A stretch of 12,191 nt of DNA, from NCBI GenBank assembly GCA_021811525.1, contig JAJZOK010000071.1, positions 1-12,191 on the forward strand. Reading direction: 5' to 3'. Both the position numbers and the translations under genes were made by a program. This DNA is from Thermoplasmata archaeon. Its GTDB lineage: Archaea; Thermoplasmatota; Thermoplasmata; Thermoplasmatales; Thermoplasmataceae. Shown here piece by piece: positions 6,866 to 12,191 of the stretch. Numbering within the stretch: the stretch's first letter is position 1; each line of letters begins with the position of its first letter. The notes beneath the pieces are model-generated. The model was not told the origin of the DNA, did no database searches, and saw only the letters and a list, made by a program, of their open reading frames with translations.

Positions 6866-8109
6866 CCCTGGAAAATTGACATGTCGAGAAGGCCATGTCC
6901 ACTTACATTAACGAGTATGGTCTCTCTGCTATTCCTGTTGGCCCTCGCATATTCAATTGCAGTGGCAATGGCATGACCTGATTCCGGTGCTGCAACAATG
7001 CCCTGGCTCCTCGCAAAAAGTTTCAGGGCATCAATAACACTTCCTTCAGAAACATCACTGGATTTTATCTTACCGGAATTAACAAGCATTGAAATTGAAG
7101 GTGCCGCGCCATGATACCGCAGACCCCCTGCATAGATTTTCTCAGGGACAAAATCAGACCCAAGTGTGTACATCTTTATAGAGGGAAGGATCTTAGCTGT
7201 GTCCACATAATCATACTTGTATTCACCCTTGGTGAACTTGGGGACCTCAGATGCCGTTGAAGCGAAAATTTTGGCTGCCTTGAATTTTTTCATGAGGGGA
7301 AAAACAAACCCGCCGAAGTTACTGCCTCCTCCAACGCAACCAATCATCACATCGGGTTCCTCGCCAAGAATTTCCAGTTGTTTTTCCGACTCCAGGCCAA
7401 TAACGCTCTGGTGCGTCAGGACCGAATTGAACACACTACCAAGCATGTATTTAAGGCCGTGTTCCAGGGCATACTCTACTGCTTCGCTGATTGCTATTCC
7501 CAATGTGCCAGGGTGATCCGGCGTTTTAGCCAGAACCTGCCTTCCGAACTCTGTTTCATTTGAAGGGCTTGGTACAATCTCTCCCCCGTAAAGTTCCATG
7601 ATATTCTTCCTGAGGGGTTTCTGGTTGAAGCTCACCTTTACCATGAAAATCTTCGATGTTATACCAGCAAGGGAGGCTGCAACCGTAGTGGCAGTTCCCC
7701 ACTGGCCTGCGCCAGTCTCAGTTACAACGCCTGTAGAACCTTCATCTCTTGTGAAGAATGCCTGGGGGATAGCCGTGTTGATTTTGTGGGAGCCGGTGAT
7801 AGTGGCACCCTCATATTTGACTAGGATCTTTCCCTGATAGTCCAAGGCCTTTTCGAGTCCCTTTGCCCTGAATAGCGGAGTAGGCCTCCCAATCTGAGCG
7901 TAAATTTCCTGAACTTCTTCTGGAATCTTTGTATACCTTTGAAAAGTGAATTCCTGTTTCAGGATGGTTTTGGGGAGTATCCGGTTCAAAAGCTGGATCG
8001 AAGAATTCTTCTCATCCCGGTCTACGGGTGGAGGAAGTTGTCTTGGCAGGTCAGGCACCACGTTGTACCATTCATGAGGGATAATTGCCGTATCCTGTGT
8101 TGAAAGCAT
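6862..8109 (-). CDS. trpB: tryptophan synthase beta subunit, TrpB2 type
   Basis: PLP enzyme that condenses indole with serine (or O-phosphoserine, as shown for some TrpB2 enzymes) to tryptophan. The product is about 415 residues. TrpB2 features are the N-terminal EWYNVVPDLPRQLPPP, GAGQWG where TrpB1 has GAGQHG, GGGSNFGG and the C-terminal NVSGHGLLDM. The PLP lysine is in GSHKINTA (residue 109 from this start) and the catalytic Glu is in TETGAG. The frame opens at a TTG (8124) followed by ATG at 8121, but ATG at 8109 lies about 26 bp downstream of a TATA box, giving a leaderless mRNA, and fits the family N terminus; the longer starts would add four or five residues. It is first in the trp operon and overlaps trpA by 4 nt. 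No second trpB is present in this window. Confidence 0.95.
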   Translation of the reverse strand: MLSTQDTAIIPHEWYNVVPDLPRQLPPPVDRDEKNSSIQLLNRILPKTILKQEFTFQRYTKIPEEVQEIYAQIGRPTPLFRAKGLEKALDYQGKILVKYEGATITGSHKINTAIPQAFFTRDEGSTGVVTETGAGQWGTATTVAASLAGITSKIFMVKVSFNQKPLRKNIMELYGGEIVPSPSNETEFGRQVLAKTPDHPGTLGIAISEAVEYALEHGLKYMLGSVFNSVLTHQSVIGLESEKQLEILGEEPDVMIGCVGGGSNFGGFVFPLMKKFKAAKIFASTASEVPKFTKGEYKYDYVDTAKILPSIKMYTLGSDFVPEKIYAGGLRYHGAAPSISMLVNSGKIKSSDVSEGSVIDALKLFARSQGIVAAPESGHAIATAIEYARANRNSRETILVNVSGHGLLDMSIFQG

Positions 8110-8131
8110 TATTTTTCTCATCAATGTGCTT

Positions 8132-8139
8132 TATTTAAA
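8132..8139 (-). promoter_or_regulatory. TATA box of the trp operon
   Basis: Minus-strand TTTAAATA, centred 26.5 bp before the ATG at 8109, so transcription should start at that codon. A leaderless message leaves no room for a leader peptide or attenuator, so control is expected at the promoter; an inverted repeat overlaps this box. Confidence 0.65.
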
Positions 8140-8151
8140 CATTAGTGTTTA
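8136..8151. repeat. 6-4-6 bp inverted repeat overlapping the trp promoter
   Basis: TAAACA, four bases TTAG, then TGTTTA: the arms are perfect reverse complements. It covers the upstream half of the TATA box and the TFB-recognition position. A protein bound here would block TBP/TFB, so it is a candidate operator for a tryptophan-responsive or other regulator. The region is AT-rich, so chance is possible. Confidence 0.4.
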
Positions 8152-8164
8152 TTTTTCACCATTA

Positions 8165-8196
8165 CTTATATGAAAAGTAACCAAGTTTGAATATAC
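8165..8196 (+). promoter_or_regulatory. candidate promoter elements of the YbjQ-like gene
   Basis: Two TATA-like boxes face right. CTTATATG at 8165-8172 would start RNA near 8194 and leave a leader of about 24 nt. GAATATAC at 8189-8196 is centred about 26 bp before the ATG at 8218 and would give a leaderless mRNA. No Shine-Dalgarno sequence precedes the ATG, which favours the second. The sequence alone cannot settle it. Confidence 0.35.
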
Positions 8197-8217
8197 GCTT
8201 TGAAAATACTACAAAGC

Positions 8218-8577
8218 ATGAGTGAAATAATTGTAGTTTCAACAAACTATGTGCCTGGCCACCGCGTAAAAGAGGTAAAAGGTGCAATATGGGGGATAAC
8301 AGTGAGGAGCAGAGGAATTGGCGGTAACCTCATGGCTGGAATAAGGAGTTTGGCTGGTGGCGAAATCAAGGAATATGTTGTCATGCTCAACGATGCCCGT
8401 AACCTGGCAATGGACAGGCTAAAGGAAGAAGCCCAAAAAGTGGGGGCTAATGCTGTTCTAGACATGAAGTTCGACACCTCTGATATAGCACAGACTATGA
8501 CAGAGATAGTGGCTTATGGAACTGCAGCTGTAGTTGAGCCACTTTCGGAAAAAGGGCAGGCTGTCAGTCTATCTTAA
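8218..8577 (+). CDS. UPF0145 / YbjQ-like protein
   Basis: Small 119-residue protein of the YbjQ (UPF0145) family, recognised from the pattern IIVVSTNYVPGHRVKEVKG at the start, LAGGEIKEYVVML in the middle, and ARNLAMDRLKEEAQKVGANAV followed by VAYGTAAVV near the end. The family forms small symmetric oligomers and is often named heavy-metal-binding by domain databases, but no biochemical role is established and no cysteine-rich metal site is visible here. No signal peptide or membrane segment is seen. The frame is open from a TTG at 8200, but ATG at 8218 matches the family start and the promoter spacing. It is divergent from trpB, with about 108 bp between start codons, and ends 4 nt before the convergent methyltransferase gene. 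Confidence 0.85.
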   Translation: MSEIIVVSTNYVPGHRVKEVKGAIWGITVRSRGIGGNLMAGIRSLAGGEIKEYVVMLNDARNLAMDRLKEEAQKVGANAVLDMKFDTSDIAQTMTEIVAYGTAAVVEPLSEKGQAVSLS

Positions 8578-8581
8578 TATT

Positions 8582-9268
8582 CTATGGCTTTGTGCCCCAG
8601 TGGATCCCTATGGATCCGCCCATCAATCTTTGAAAGCCTGCATCTATGAATCCTGCGGTTTTTATTTTTTCCAGTATTGTTTCTTGAGAATGGAAATTCC
8701 TGACTGAATTCGCAAGATATGTGTATGATTTTGACTTAGTTGCTGTGTTCCCAATTACCGGGACGAGGTGGTAGAAATATATTCTGAATAAGACGGAAAA
8801 TCCTGGCAGAGTTGGATTGTAAATGTCAAGGTTAACGAATCTTCCTCCGCTCCTAAGGACGCGAAATGCTTCACCGAAATATCTGTCAATGTTCTCTAAG
8901 TTCCTGGTAAGATATGCGGATACAACTGCACTGTATGAGGCATCATCAAGTGGCATGCTTTCTGCGCTTGCTACGACAAACTTAGTTTCCGGAAGGATGG
9001 AAGGACGGAACATGCTCTGGGTTATGTCAAGTGAAGTTACTCTACAATCAGGGCAGCGGTCAAGAATCATCCTAGTCAGCTTTCCCGTACCTGCACCGCA
9101 GTCAAGGACTTCACTTGATTTCTTAAGGTCTAGCTTCTGGAGCGCATATCTTCTCCATTTCTGGTCCATGCCTGCCGATATAATGCTGTCAAGAAGATCG
9201 TACCTGTCCTGTATGTTTTCGAATACCTGTTTTACGAGGTCCTCTTTCTTTAAGGAAGGTTCTGGCAT
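8582..9268 (-). CDS. ubiE: UbiE/MenG-like quinone C-methyltransferase
   Basis: SAM-dependent class I methyltransferase of 228 residues. The N-terminal VFENIQDRYDLLDSIISAG followed by KWRRYAL is the UbiE/COQ5 signature, and the SAM-binding motif I is VLDCGAGTG (residues 54-62), followed by the acidic SLDIT end of strand 2 and the ASAESMPLDDASYSAVVSAY segment. The C-terminal part, SKSYTYLANSVRNF, also matches the family (YxYLxxSIxxF). The likely reaction is C-methylation of demethylmenaquinone or a thermoplasmaquinone precursor, a lipid electron carrier at the membrane face; Thermoplasmata are known to make such quinones. It starts with ATG 4 nt after the DUF424 stop, so it belongs to the mcm operon. 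Substrate is inferred from family, not shown by the sequence. Another small-molecule methyltransferase is the main alternative. Confidence 0.85.
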   Translation of the reverse strand: MPEPSLKKEDLVKQVFENIQDRYDLLDSIISAGMDQKWRRYALQKLDLKKSSEVLDCGAGTGKLTRMILDRCPDCRVTSLDITQSMFRPSILPETKFVVASAESMPLDDASYSAVVSAYLTRNLENIDRYFGEAFRVLRSGGRFVNLDIYNPTLPGFSVLFRIYFYHLVPVIGNTATKSKSYTYLANSVRNFHSQETILEKIKTAGFIDAGFQRLMGGSIGIHWGTKP

Positions 9269-9272
9269 CTGG

Positions 9273-9581
9273 TCACTCTATGAGTTTTGCAAATTGCGCG
9301 TGAGGGACACGGTCAATGTAAATGATGTTTTCACGGTCAACGAAAGAGTTCCTGATAGCAAGGTCGACAACATGCTTCCCCACAAGGTTGGCAATGGTGC
9401 AGAGCCCCATGGATGAGAGGAACGTTTCATCTGACACCTTTGTTTCGCCGTAGAATTCTGGTGCAATCTTCAGGTGCAATTTTCCTTCGCGAATATCGCG
9501 GTTAACGAGATCAGAGTCAGCAGCAGCCAGAAGGATCTCCCCTTGAATATGCTGGATTTTCATGGTTATGGCTGCACTCAT
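9273..9581 (-). CDS. archaeal DUF424 protein
   Basis: A 102-residue archaeal protein matching, from memory, the DUF424 pattern: LLAAADSDLVNRDIREGKLHL, then EFYGETKVS, then LCTIANLVGKHVVDLAI, and a C-terminal VPHAQFA. Its function is not known to me from sequence; there is no nucleotide-binding, zinc or membrane motif. ATG at 9581 overlaps the mcm stop as ATGA, and GTGATC in the preceding bases can serve as ribosome-binding site. An internal ATG at 9563 (MKIQHIQGEI) is a possible alternative start closer to the usual family N terminus. Tight coupling to mcm suggests co-translation with the helicase, but a role in replication is only a guess. Confidence 0.8.
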   Translation of the reverse strand: MSAAITMKIQHIQGEILLAAADSDLVNRDIREGKLHLKIAPEFYGETKVSDETFLSSMGLCTIANLVGKHVVDLAIRNSFVDRENIIYIDRVPHAQFAKLIE

Positions 9582-11686
9582 TTGATCACATCTAGTTTCC
9601 TGTAAAATGGTTCGTATACCTGACCAGCTGCCTTGAGTTTGGTAATGGCTTCCAGGGCTCTTTCCTGTGTCAGGCCCTTAGATATGGACAGCGCTATGAC
9701 ATCATCGATCTCCGCCTGATGTCTTTCCCTCTTGATCTCCTTAATGATGTCGAACACGAGTTCAAGGTCTCCGCGCTGCTTTGAGCTGGTTCCAGAATAG
9801 AGGATATCTATATCGACCTCCCCGTTTGTCATGGATACGTCCTTGAGATAGTAGTCAACCACTTTCTTGGCAAGCAGAGCGTCCTCCGAAGTCACTATGG
9901 GTGAAAGTCTAGCCTTTGCGGCAGCCTCTGCCAGCCGTATTGTGGATTCAAGCTGCCTTGCGGTTATTGGAATGGAATCAGCACTGCTGTTTCTAGTTTT
10001 GACATATTCATCTTTAAGCAGGCCAATGGCATCATCAGAGAGTCGTGGAAAAATCCTAGTTCTAGCGTACGATACATATTTTCTGATAGTTTCCTTGTCA
10101 ATGGGCGGGGAAAAGTCCTCTTCTTCAGGAACTTCGAACTCAAGGATCTCATTAAGCTCAAGGCTCCTGTAAATTTCACCTACCCTGTGGGCTTTCAGCA
10201 CATGCTCTGCCAGCCTCTCATCGTTGCTTCTGTCAGGCTTGTCAATAATCTTGAAGATTACGTCGAATCTTGAGAGCAATGGTGGTGGGAAATCTATCTG
10301 GTCAACAATGCTCCTGTTCTGGTCGTACCTTCCGAATTTTGGATTGGCTGCCCCAAGTATGGAACACCTTGACTTCAGTGTTGCCATTATCCCTGCTTTT
10401 GACACGGTGATGGTTTGCTGTTCCATGGCCTCGTGCATTGCAGCAGTGTCTTTTTCATCCATTTTGTCCAGTTCATCAATGGCAGCAAATCCATTATCCG
10501 CCAGTACCAGTGCTCCTGCCTCAAGGGTCCATCTCCCCTCACCAAAATCATCTCTCACAGCGGCAGCGGTTAGTCCTGCAGCACTGGAACCACGGCCGAA
10601 TGCAAAGACACCACGGGGGGAAATCTCAGTCATATACTTCAAAAGTTGTGATTTTGCAGTGCCTGGGTCACCTACCATAAGGATATGGATGTCCCCTCTC
10701 ATTGAGGTGCCATCTTTCATAAATTTCCTCACTCCTCCGAACATCTGGAGTACTAGGGCAGTTTTCACCATCTCCATGCCATAAATGGTGGGAGCAATCG
10801 ATGAAGCGAGGCGTTCTATAATTTTTGGCTCTTTGGCGATCCTCATTATTTCCTGCTCATCTTCGGTAGAGATATTCACCTCCTCCAGTTCCTTAGACTT
10901 CTTGTAATTGACAGCATAGAAGTAAATGTCATATTCTGTAAGCATGATGTTCCCGGAACGTTTCTGTTCTGCCCTCAGTACACCATCCACTGTAACACGG
11001 TCCCCGGGGAACAGTCTGCCTGTAACATCATCTTCCATGATTACGCTGATTCTTTGGGGTTGCGATCCTCCTTGCAGGGTCTCAGGGTTCTCCTGGAGTT
11101 CTACTTTCTGGATATCGACAAATTCTGACAGATCCGGATTCAGTTTGAACTTTGCCTTCTGGTGGTCTATTCCGCTTTCAAGATCATTGCTGCATTTCTG
11201 AGGTTCGTCTAACTTGCCCCTTTCCTGGTTTACATAGGTTAACTCGCCACATACACTGCACACAAATGCAGCTTTCTGAAGTCTCGGGAGAACTTCGGTA
11301 TTCTTTCTTATGATTCCAGTGATGCTCAGAAGCTTCCCGATATCCGGGCTCCTTAGCTGCCTGATTTCTTTTCTGAAATTGGGGTCTTCACTGACATCAT
11401 AAAGTCTGATGTTGATCCTGGAAACCTGCACCCTTTCCGGTCTAACTAGTTCCCGAAGAACCTCTTCACCAAGTGTAAAGTACAGCTCAGGCTTTTCAGC
11501 TATCCCCTGGTCAAAGCCCGTGATTCTTCCGAATTCTGATATATCTTTGAAATTAATGTAAATTGATTTCTCCTCTGGATAAATGGTGCTAAGCCGGTTT
11601 ATTTTGTCCATATAACCATATTCGGAAAAGATCCTCAGCCAGCCTTCCCTTATTTTCTGCGGATCTTCAAGAAGAGAACCAATCAT
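9578..11686 (-). CDS. mcm: replicative minichromosome maintenance helicase
   Basis: Archaeal replicative 3'-5' DNA helicase, a homohexamer that unwinds duplex DNA ahead of the fork. The product is 702 residues. An N-terminal DNA-binding region (1-260) contains a zinc-site module with Cys143-x2-Cys146, Cys165 and possibly His175. The AAA+ core has Walker A GDPGTAKS (339-346), Walker B IDELD (403-407), sensor 1 GAANP (Asn448), the arginine finger in LLSRFD (Arg473) and sensor 2 Arg577 in TARQLE. A winged-helix-like C-terminal domain begins near residue 635. ATG at 11686 is chosen; a TATA-like ATTTATTTTA about 30 bp upstream suggests a leader of only a few bases. It is first in an operon with the DUF424 and ubiE-like genes. 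The fourth zinc ligand is not the usual Cys. Confidence 0.96.
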   Translation of the reverse strand: MIGSLLEDPQKIREGWLRIFSEYGYMDKINRLSTIYPEEKSIYINFKDISEFGRITGFDQGIAEKPELYFTLGEEVLRELVRPERVQVSRINIRLYDVSEDPNFRKEIRQLRSPDIGKLLSITGIIRKNTEVLPRLQKAAFVCSVCGELTYVNQERGKLDEPQKCSNDLESGIDHQKAKFKLNPDLSEFVDIQKVELQENPETLQGGSQPQRISVIMEDDVTGRLFPGDRVTVDGVLRAEQKRSGNIMLTEYDIYFYAVNYKKSKELEEVNISTEDEQEIMRIAKEPKIIERLASSIAPTIYGMEMVKTALVLQMFGGVRKFMKDGTSMRGDIHILMVGDPGTAKSQLLKYMTEISPRGVFAFGRGSSAAGLTAAAVRDDFGEGRWTLEAGALVLADNGFAAIDELDKMDEKDTAAMHEAMEQQTITVSKAGIMATLKSRCSILGAANPKFGRYDQNRSIVDQIDFPPPLLSRFDVIFKIIDKPDRSNDERLAEHVLKAHRVGEIYRSLELNEILEFEVPEEEDFSPPIDKETIRKYVSYARTRIFPRLSDDAIGLLKDEYVKTRNSSADSIPITARQLESTIRLAEAAAKARLSPIVTSEDALLAKKVVDYYLKDVSMTNGEVDIDILYSGTSSKQRGDLELVFDIIKEIKRERHQAEIDDVIALSISKGLTQERALEAITKLKAAGQVYEPFYRKLDVIK

Positions 11687-11711
11687 TGCCTTAACGCATG
11701 TTCACAGCCAT

Positions 11712-11721
11712 TAAAATAAAT
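11712..11721 (-). promoter_or_regulatory. TATA box of the mcm operon
   Basis: Minus-strand ATTTATTTTA, centred about 30 bp before the mcm ATG, so the message should start within a few bases of the start codon. An upstream ATG-CGT-TAA is too short to matter. Confidence 0.45.
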
Positions 11722-11844
11722 TTGTCAAAACTGTAGCTATTGTAAACAGAACCTATTGTTTTGAACCCATGATTCACAATACAATGGATAGTGAAACAGA
11801 ATCTGAATTATCTGTCAAGTGTGGTTTTACCAATTGCTAAAAAA

Positions 11845-11852
11845 ATTATATA
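11845..11852 (+). promoter_or_regulatory. box A (TATA) of the tRNA-Thr gene
   Basis: ATTATATA preceded by a run of A, centred about 28 bp before the first tRNA base. This is the spacing expected of archaeal stable-RNA promoters and predicts little or no 5' leader. Confidence 0.65.
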
Positions 11853-11876
11853 GCCTTGGAAACATCTCGTACGGCT

Positions 11877-11950
11877 GCCGTCGTAGCTCAGCCTGGTAGA
11901 GCGTGTGCTTGGTAAGCACAAGGTCGCGGGATCGAATCCCGTCGGCGGCT
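11877..11950 (+). tRNA. tRNA-Thr (anticodon GGU)
   Basis: A full 74-nt cloverleaf can be folded by eye. The acceptor stem pairs GCCGTCG (11877-11883) with CGGCGGC (11943-11949), with one T-G wobble. The D stem is GCTC/GAGC, the anticodon stem TGTGC/GCACA, and the loop TTGGTAA gives anticodon GGT (GGU in RNA), which reads ACC and ACU threonine codons. The T stem is GCGGG/CCCGT with loop ATCGAAT. The discriminator base is T (U73), as is usual for archaeal threonine tRNA. CCA is not encoded and must be added afterwards. No intron is present. Confidence 0.95.
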
Positions 11951-11954
11951 TTTT
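11950..11954 (+). terminator. T-run after the tRNA gene
   Basis: Five T residues, the first of which is the tRNA discriminator base, follow directly on the acceptor stem. Short T-tracts of this kind terminate archaeal RNA polymerase; termination with 3' trimming is inferred. Confidence 0.4.
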
Positions 11955-12033
11955 AGTTGCGCAATTTAACTATTTCCTTAACCCATTAGGACTCCACTAA
12001 ATATTCTATTTTGACATTTTTAATAAAGAGGTT

Positions 12034-12191
12034 ATGGAAATGACTGATCTCCAGAAACGAGAGTCATCCAGAATGCGTGCTTACAACTTTTCACAGTATG
12101 TTGAATTTGCAATTGCGGTAGTTGTTCTTGTACTTGGGGCACTCACTCTGGCATTCGGGATAGTAAAGTATGTTGCAGGGGTGAGCATTCT
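12034..12191 (+). CDS. small membrane protein, N-terminal fragment (cut by window edge)
   Basis: Fifty-two codons are visible before the window ends. The product begins MEMTDLQKRESSRMRAYNFS, a charged cytosolic segment, followed by a strongly hydrophobic segment of about 22 residues (roughly 25-46, FAIAVVVLVLGALTLAFGIV), which is a clear transmembrane helix or signal anchor. The layout resembles DUF1622-type membrane proteins, but too little is visible to name it. Two starts are possible: ATG at 12034, or ATG at 12040, which has GAGG 8 nt upstream and so matches the ribosome-binding-site spacing used elsewhere in the window. A TATA-like TAAATATT lies at 11998-12005, about 26 bp before the GAGG, so the leader would be very short. 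It follows the tRNA gene on the same strand. Confidence 0.6.
   Translation, partial: MEMTDLQKRESSRMRAYNFSQYVEFAIAVVVLVLGALTLAFGIVKYVAGVSI

Noticed and set aside
8110..8217. Leader peptide or riboswitch controlling the trp operon
   Set aside because: The predicted transcription start coincides with the trpB start codon, and no Trp-rich short frame or stem structure was found.
8823..9416. A 197-codon frame on the plus strand opposite the methyltransferase and DUF424 genes
   Set aside because: It runs antisense to two well-supported genes, has no family features, and has a composition typical of a shadow frame.
10224..10784. A 186-codon frame on the plus strand opposite the mcm AAA+ core
   Set aside because: It mirrors conserved helicase motifs on the other strand and shows no protein features of its own.
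11769..11840. A 23-codon frame (MIHNTMDSETESELSVKCGF and three more residues) between mcm and the tRNA gene
   Set aside because: No ribosome-binding site or convincing promoter, no recognised homology, and such frames are common by chance.
1..12191. CRISPR arrays, insertion sequences, attachment sites
   Set aside because: No regularly spaced direct repeats, transposase-like frames or terminal repeats were seen; the tRNA gene has no adjacent integrase or repeated 3' end within the window.

Overview
The window reads as a chromosomal segment of a euryarchaeon of the Thermoplasmata (Thermoplasmatales-like). The reasons are an archaeal MCM helicase, an archaeal DUF424 protein, a tRNA gene without encoded CCA, archaeal TATA boxes about 25 bp upstream of first-gene start codons (many transcripts look leaderless), Sulfolobus-type TrpA/TrpB2, and a menaquinone-type methyltransferase. 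Assignment to the Thermoplasmata is inference from protein sequence features, not a database match.

Layout. Bases 1-65 (-) hold the 5' end of an FKBP-like prolyl isomerase gene with its own promoter. Bases 342-2021 (-) encode pyruvate kinase with an extra C-terminal domain. Bases 2093-8109 (-) hold a complete, very compact tryptophan operon, transcribed leftward in the order trpB-trpA-trpD-trpF-trpE-trpG-trpC, with every gene overlapping the next. It carries out all steps from chorismate to tryptophan: TrpE/TrpG, TrpD, TrpF, TrpC, TrpA/TrpB. Divergent from trpB is a short UPF0145/YbjQ-like gene (8218-8577, +). Bases 8582-11686 (-) form a second compact operon: mcm, a DUF424 gene and a ubiE/menG-like methyltransferase. 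A tRNA-Thr(GGU) gene (11877-11950, +) and the start of a small membrane-protein gene (12034-12191, +, cut by the window edge) complete the window.

Two modes of translation initiation stand out. Promoter-proximal genes (trpB, pyk, probably mcm and the YbjQ-like gene) have a TATA box about 22-31 bp before the start codon, so their mRNAs should be leaderless or nearly so. Genes inside the trp operon carry strong Shine-Dalgarno sequences, and for trpD, trpF and trpE the distance from GGAGG to the start codon is exactly 9 nt. That spacing rule points to a CTG start codon for trpE, whose frame otherwise has no ATG/GTG/TTG until codon 63 and would yield an N-terminally truncated enzyme.

Other points for follow-up: a 6-4-6 bp inverted repeat overlapping the trp TATA box (possible operator), a TrpF whose usual catalytic Asp is Glu and whose GGTG loop is absent, substitutions at anthranilate-site positions of TrpD, a TrpE without the usual LLES feedback motif, a pyruvate kinase C-terminal domain without the phosphohistidine motif, and an MCM zinc site with only three cysteines. 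No mobile element, CRISPR array or clearly new system was seen; the window is core metabolism and replication with several lineage-specific deviations.
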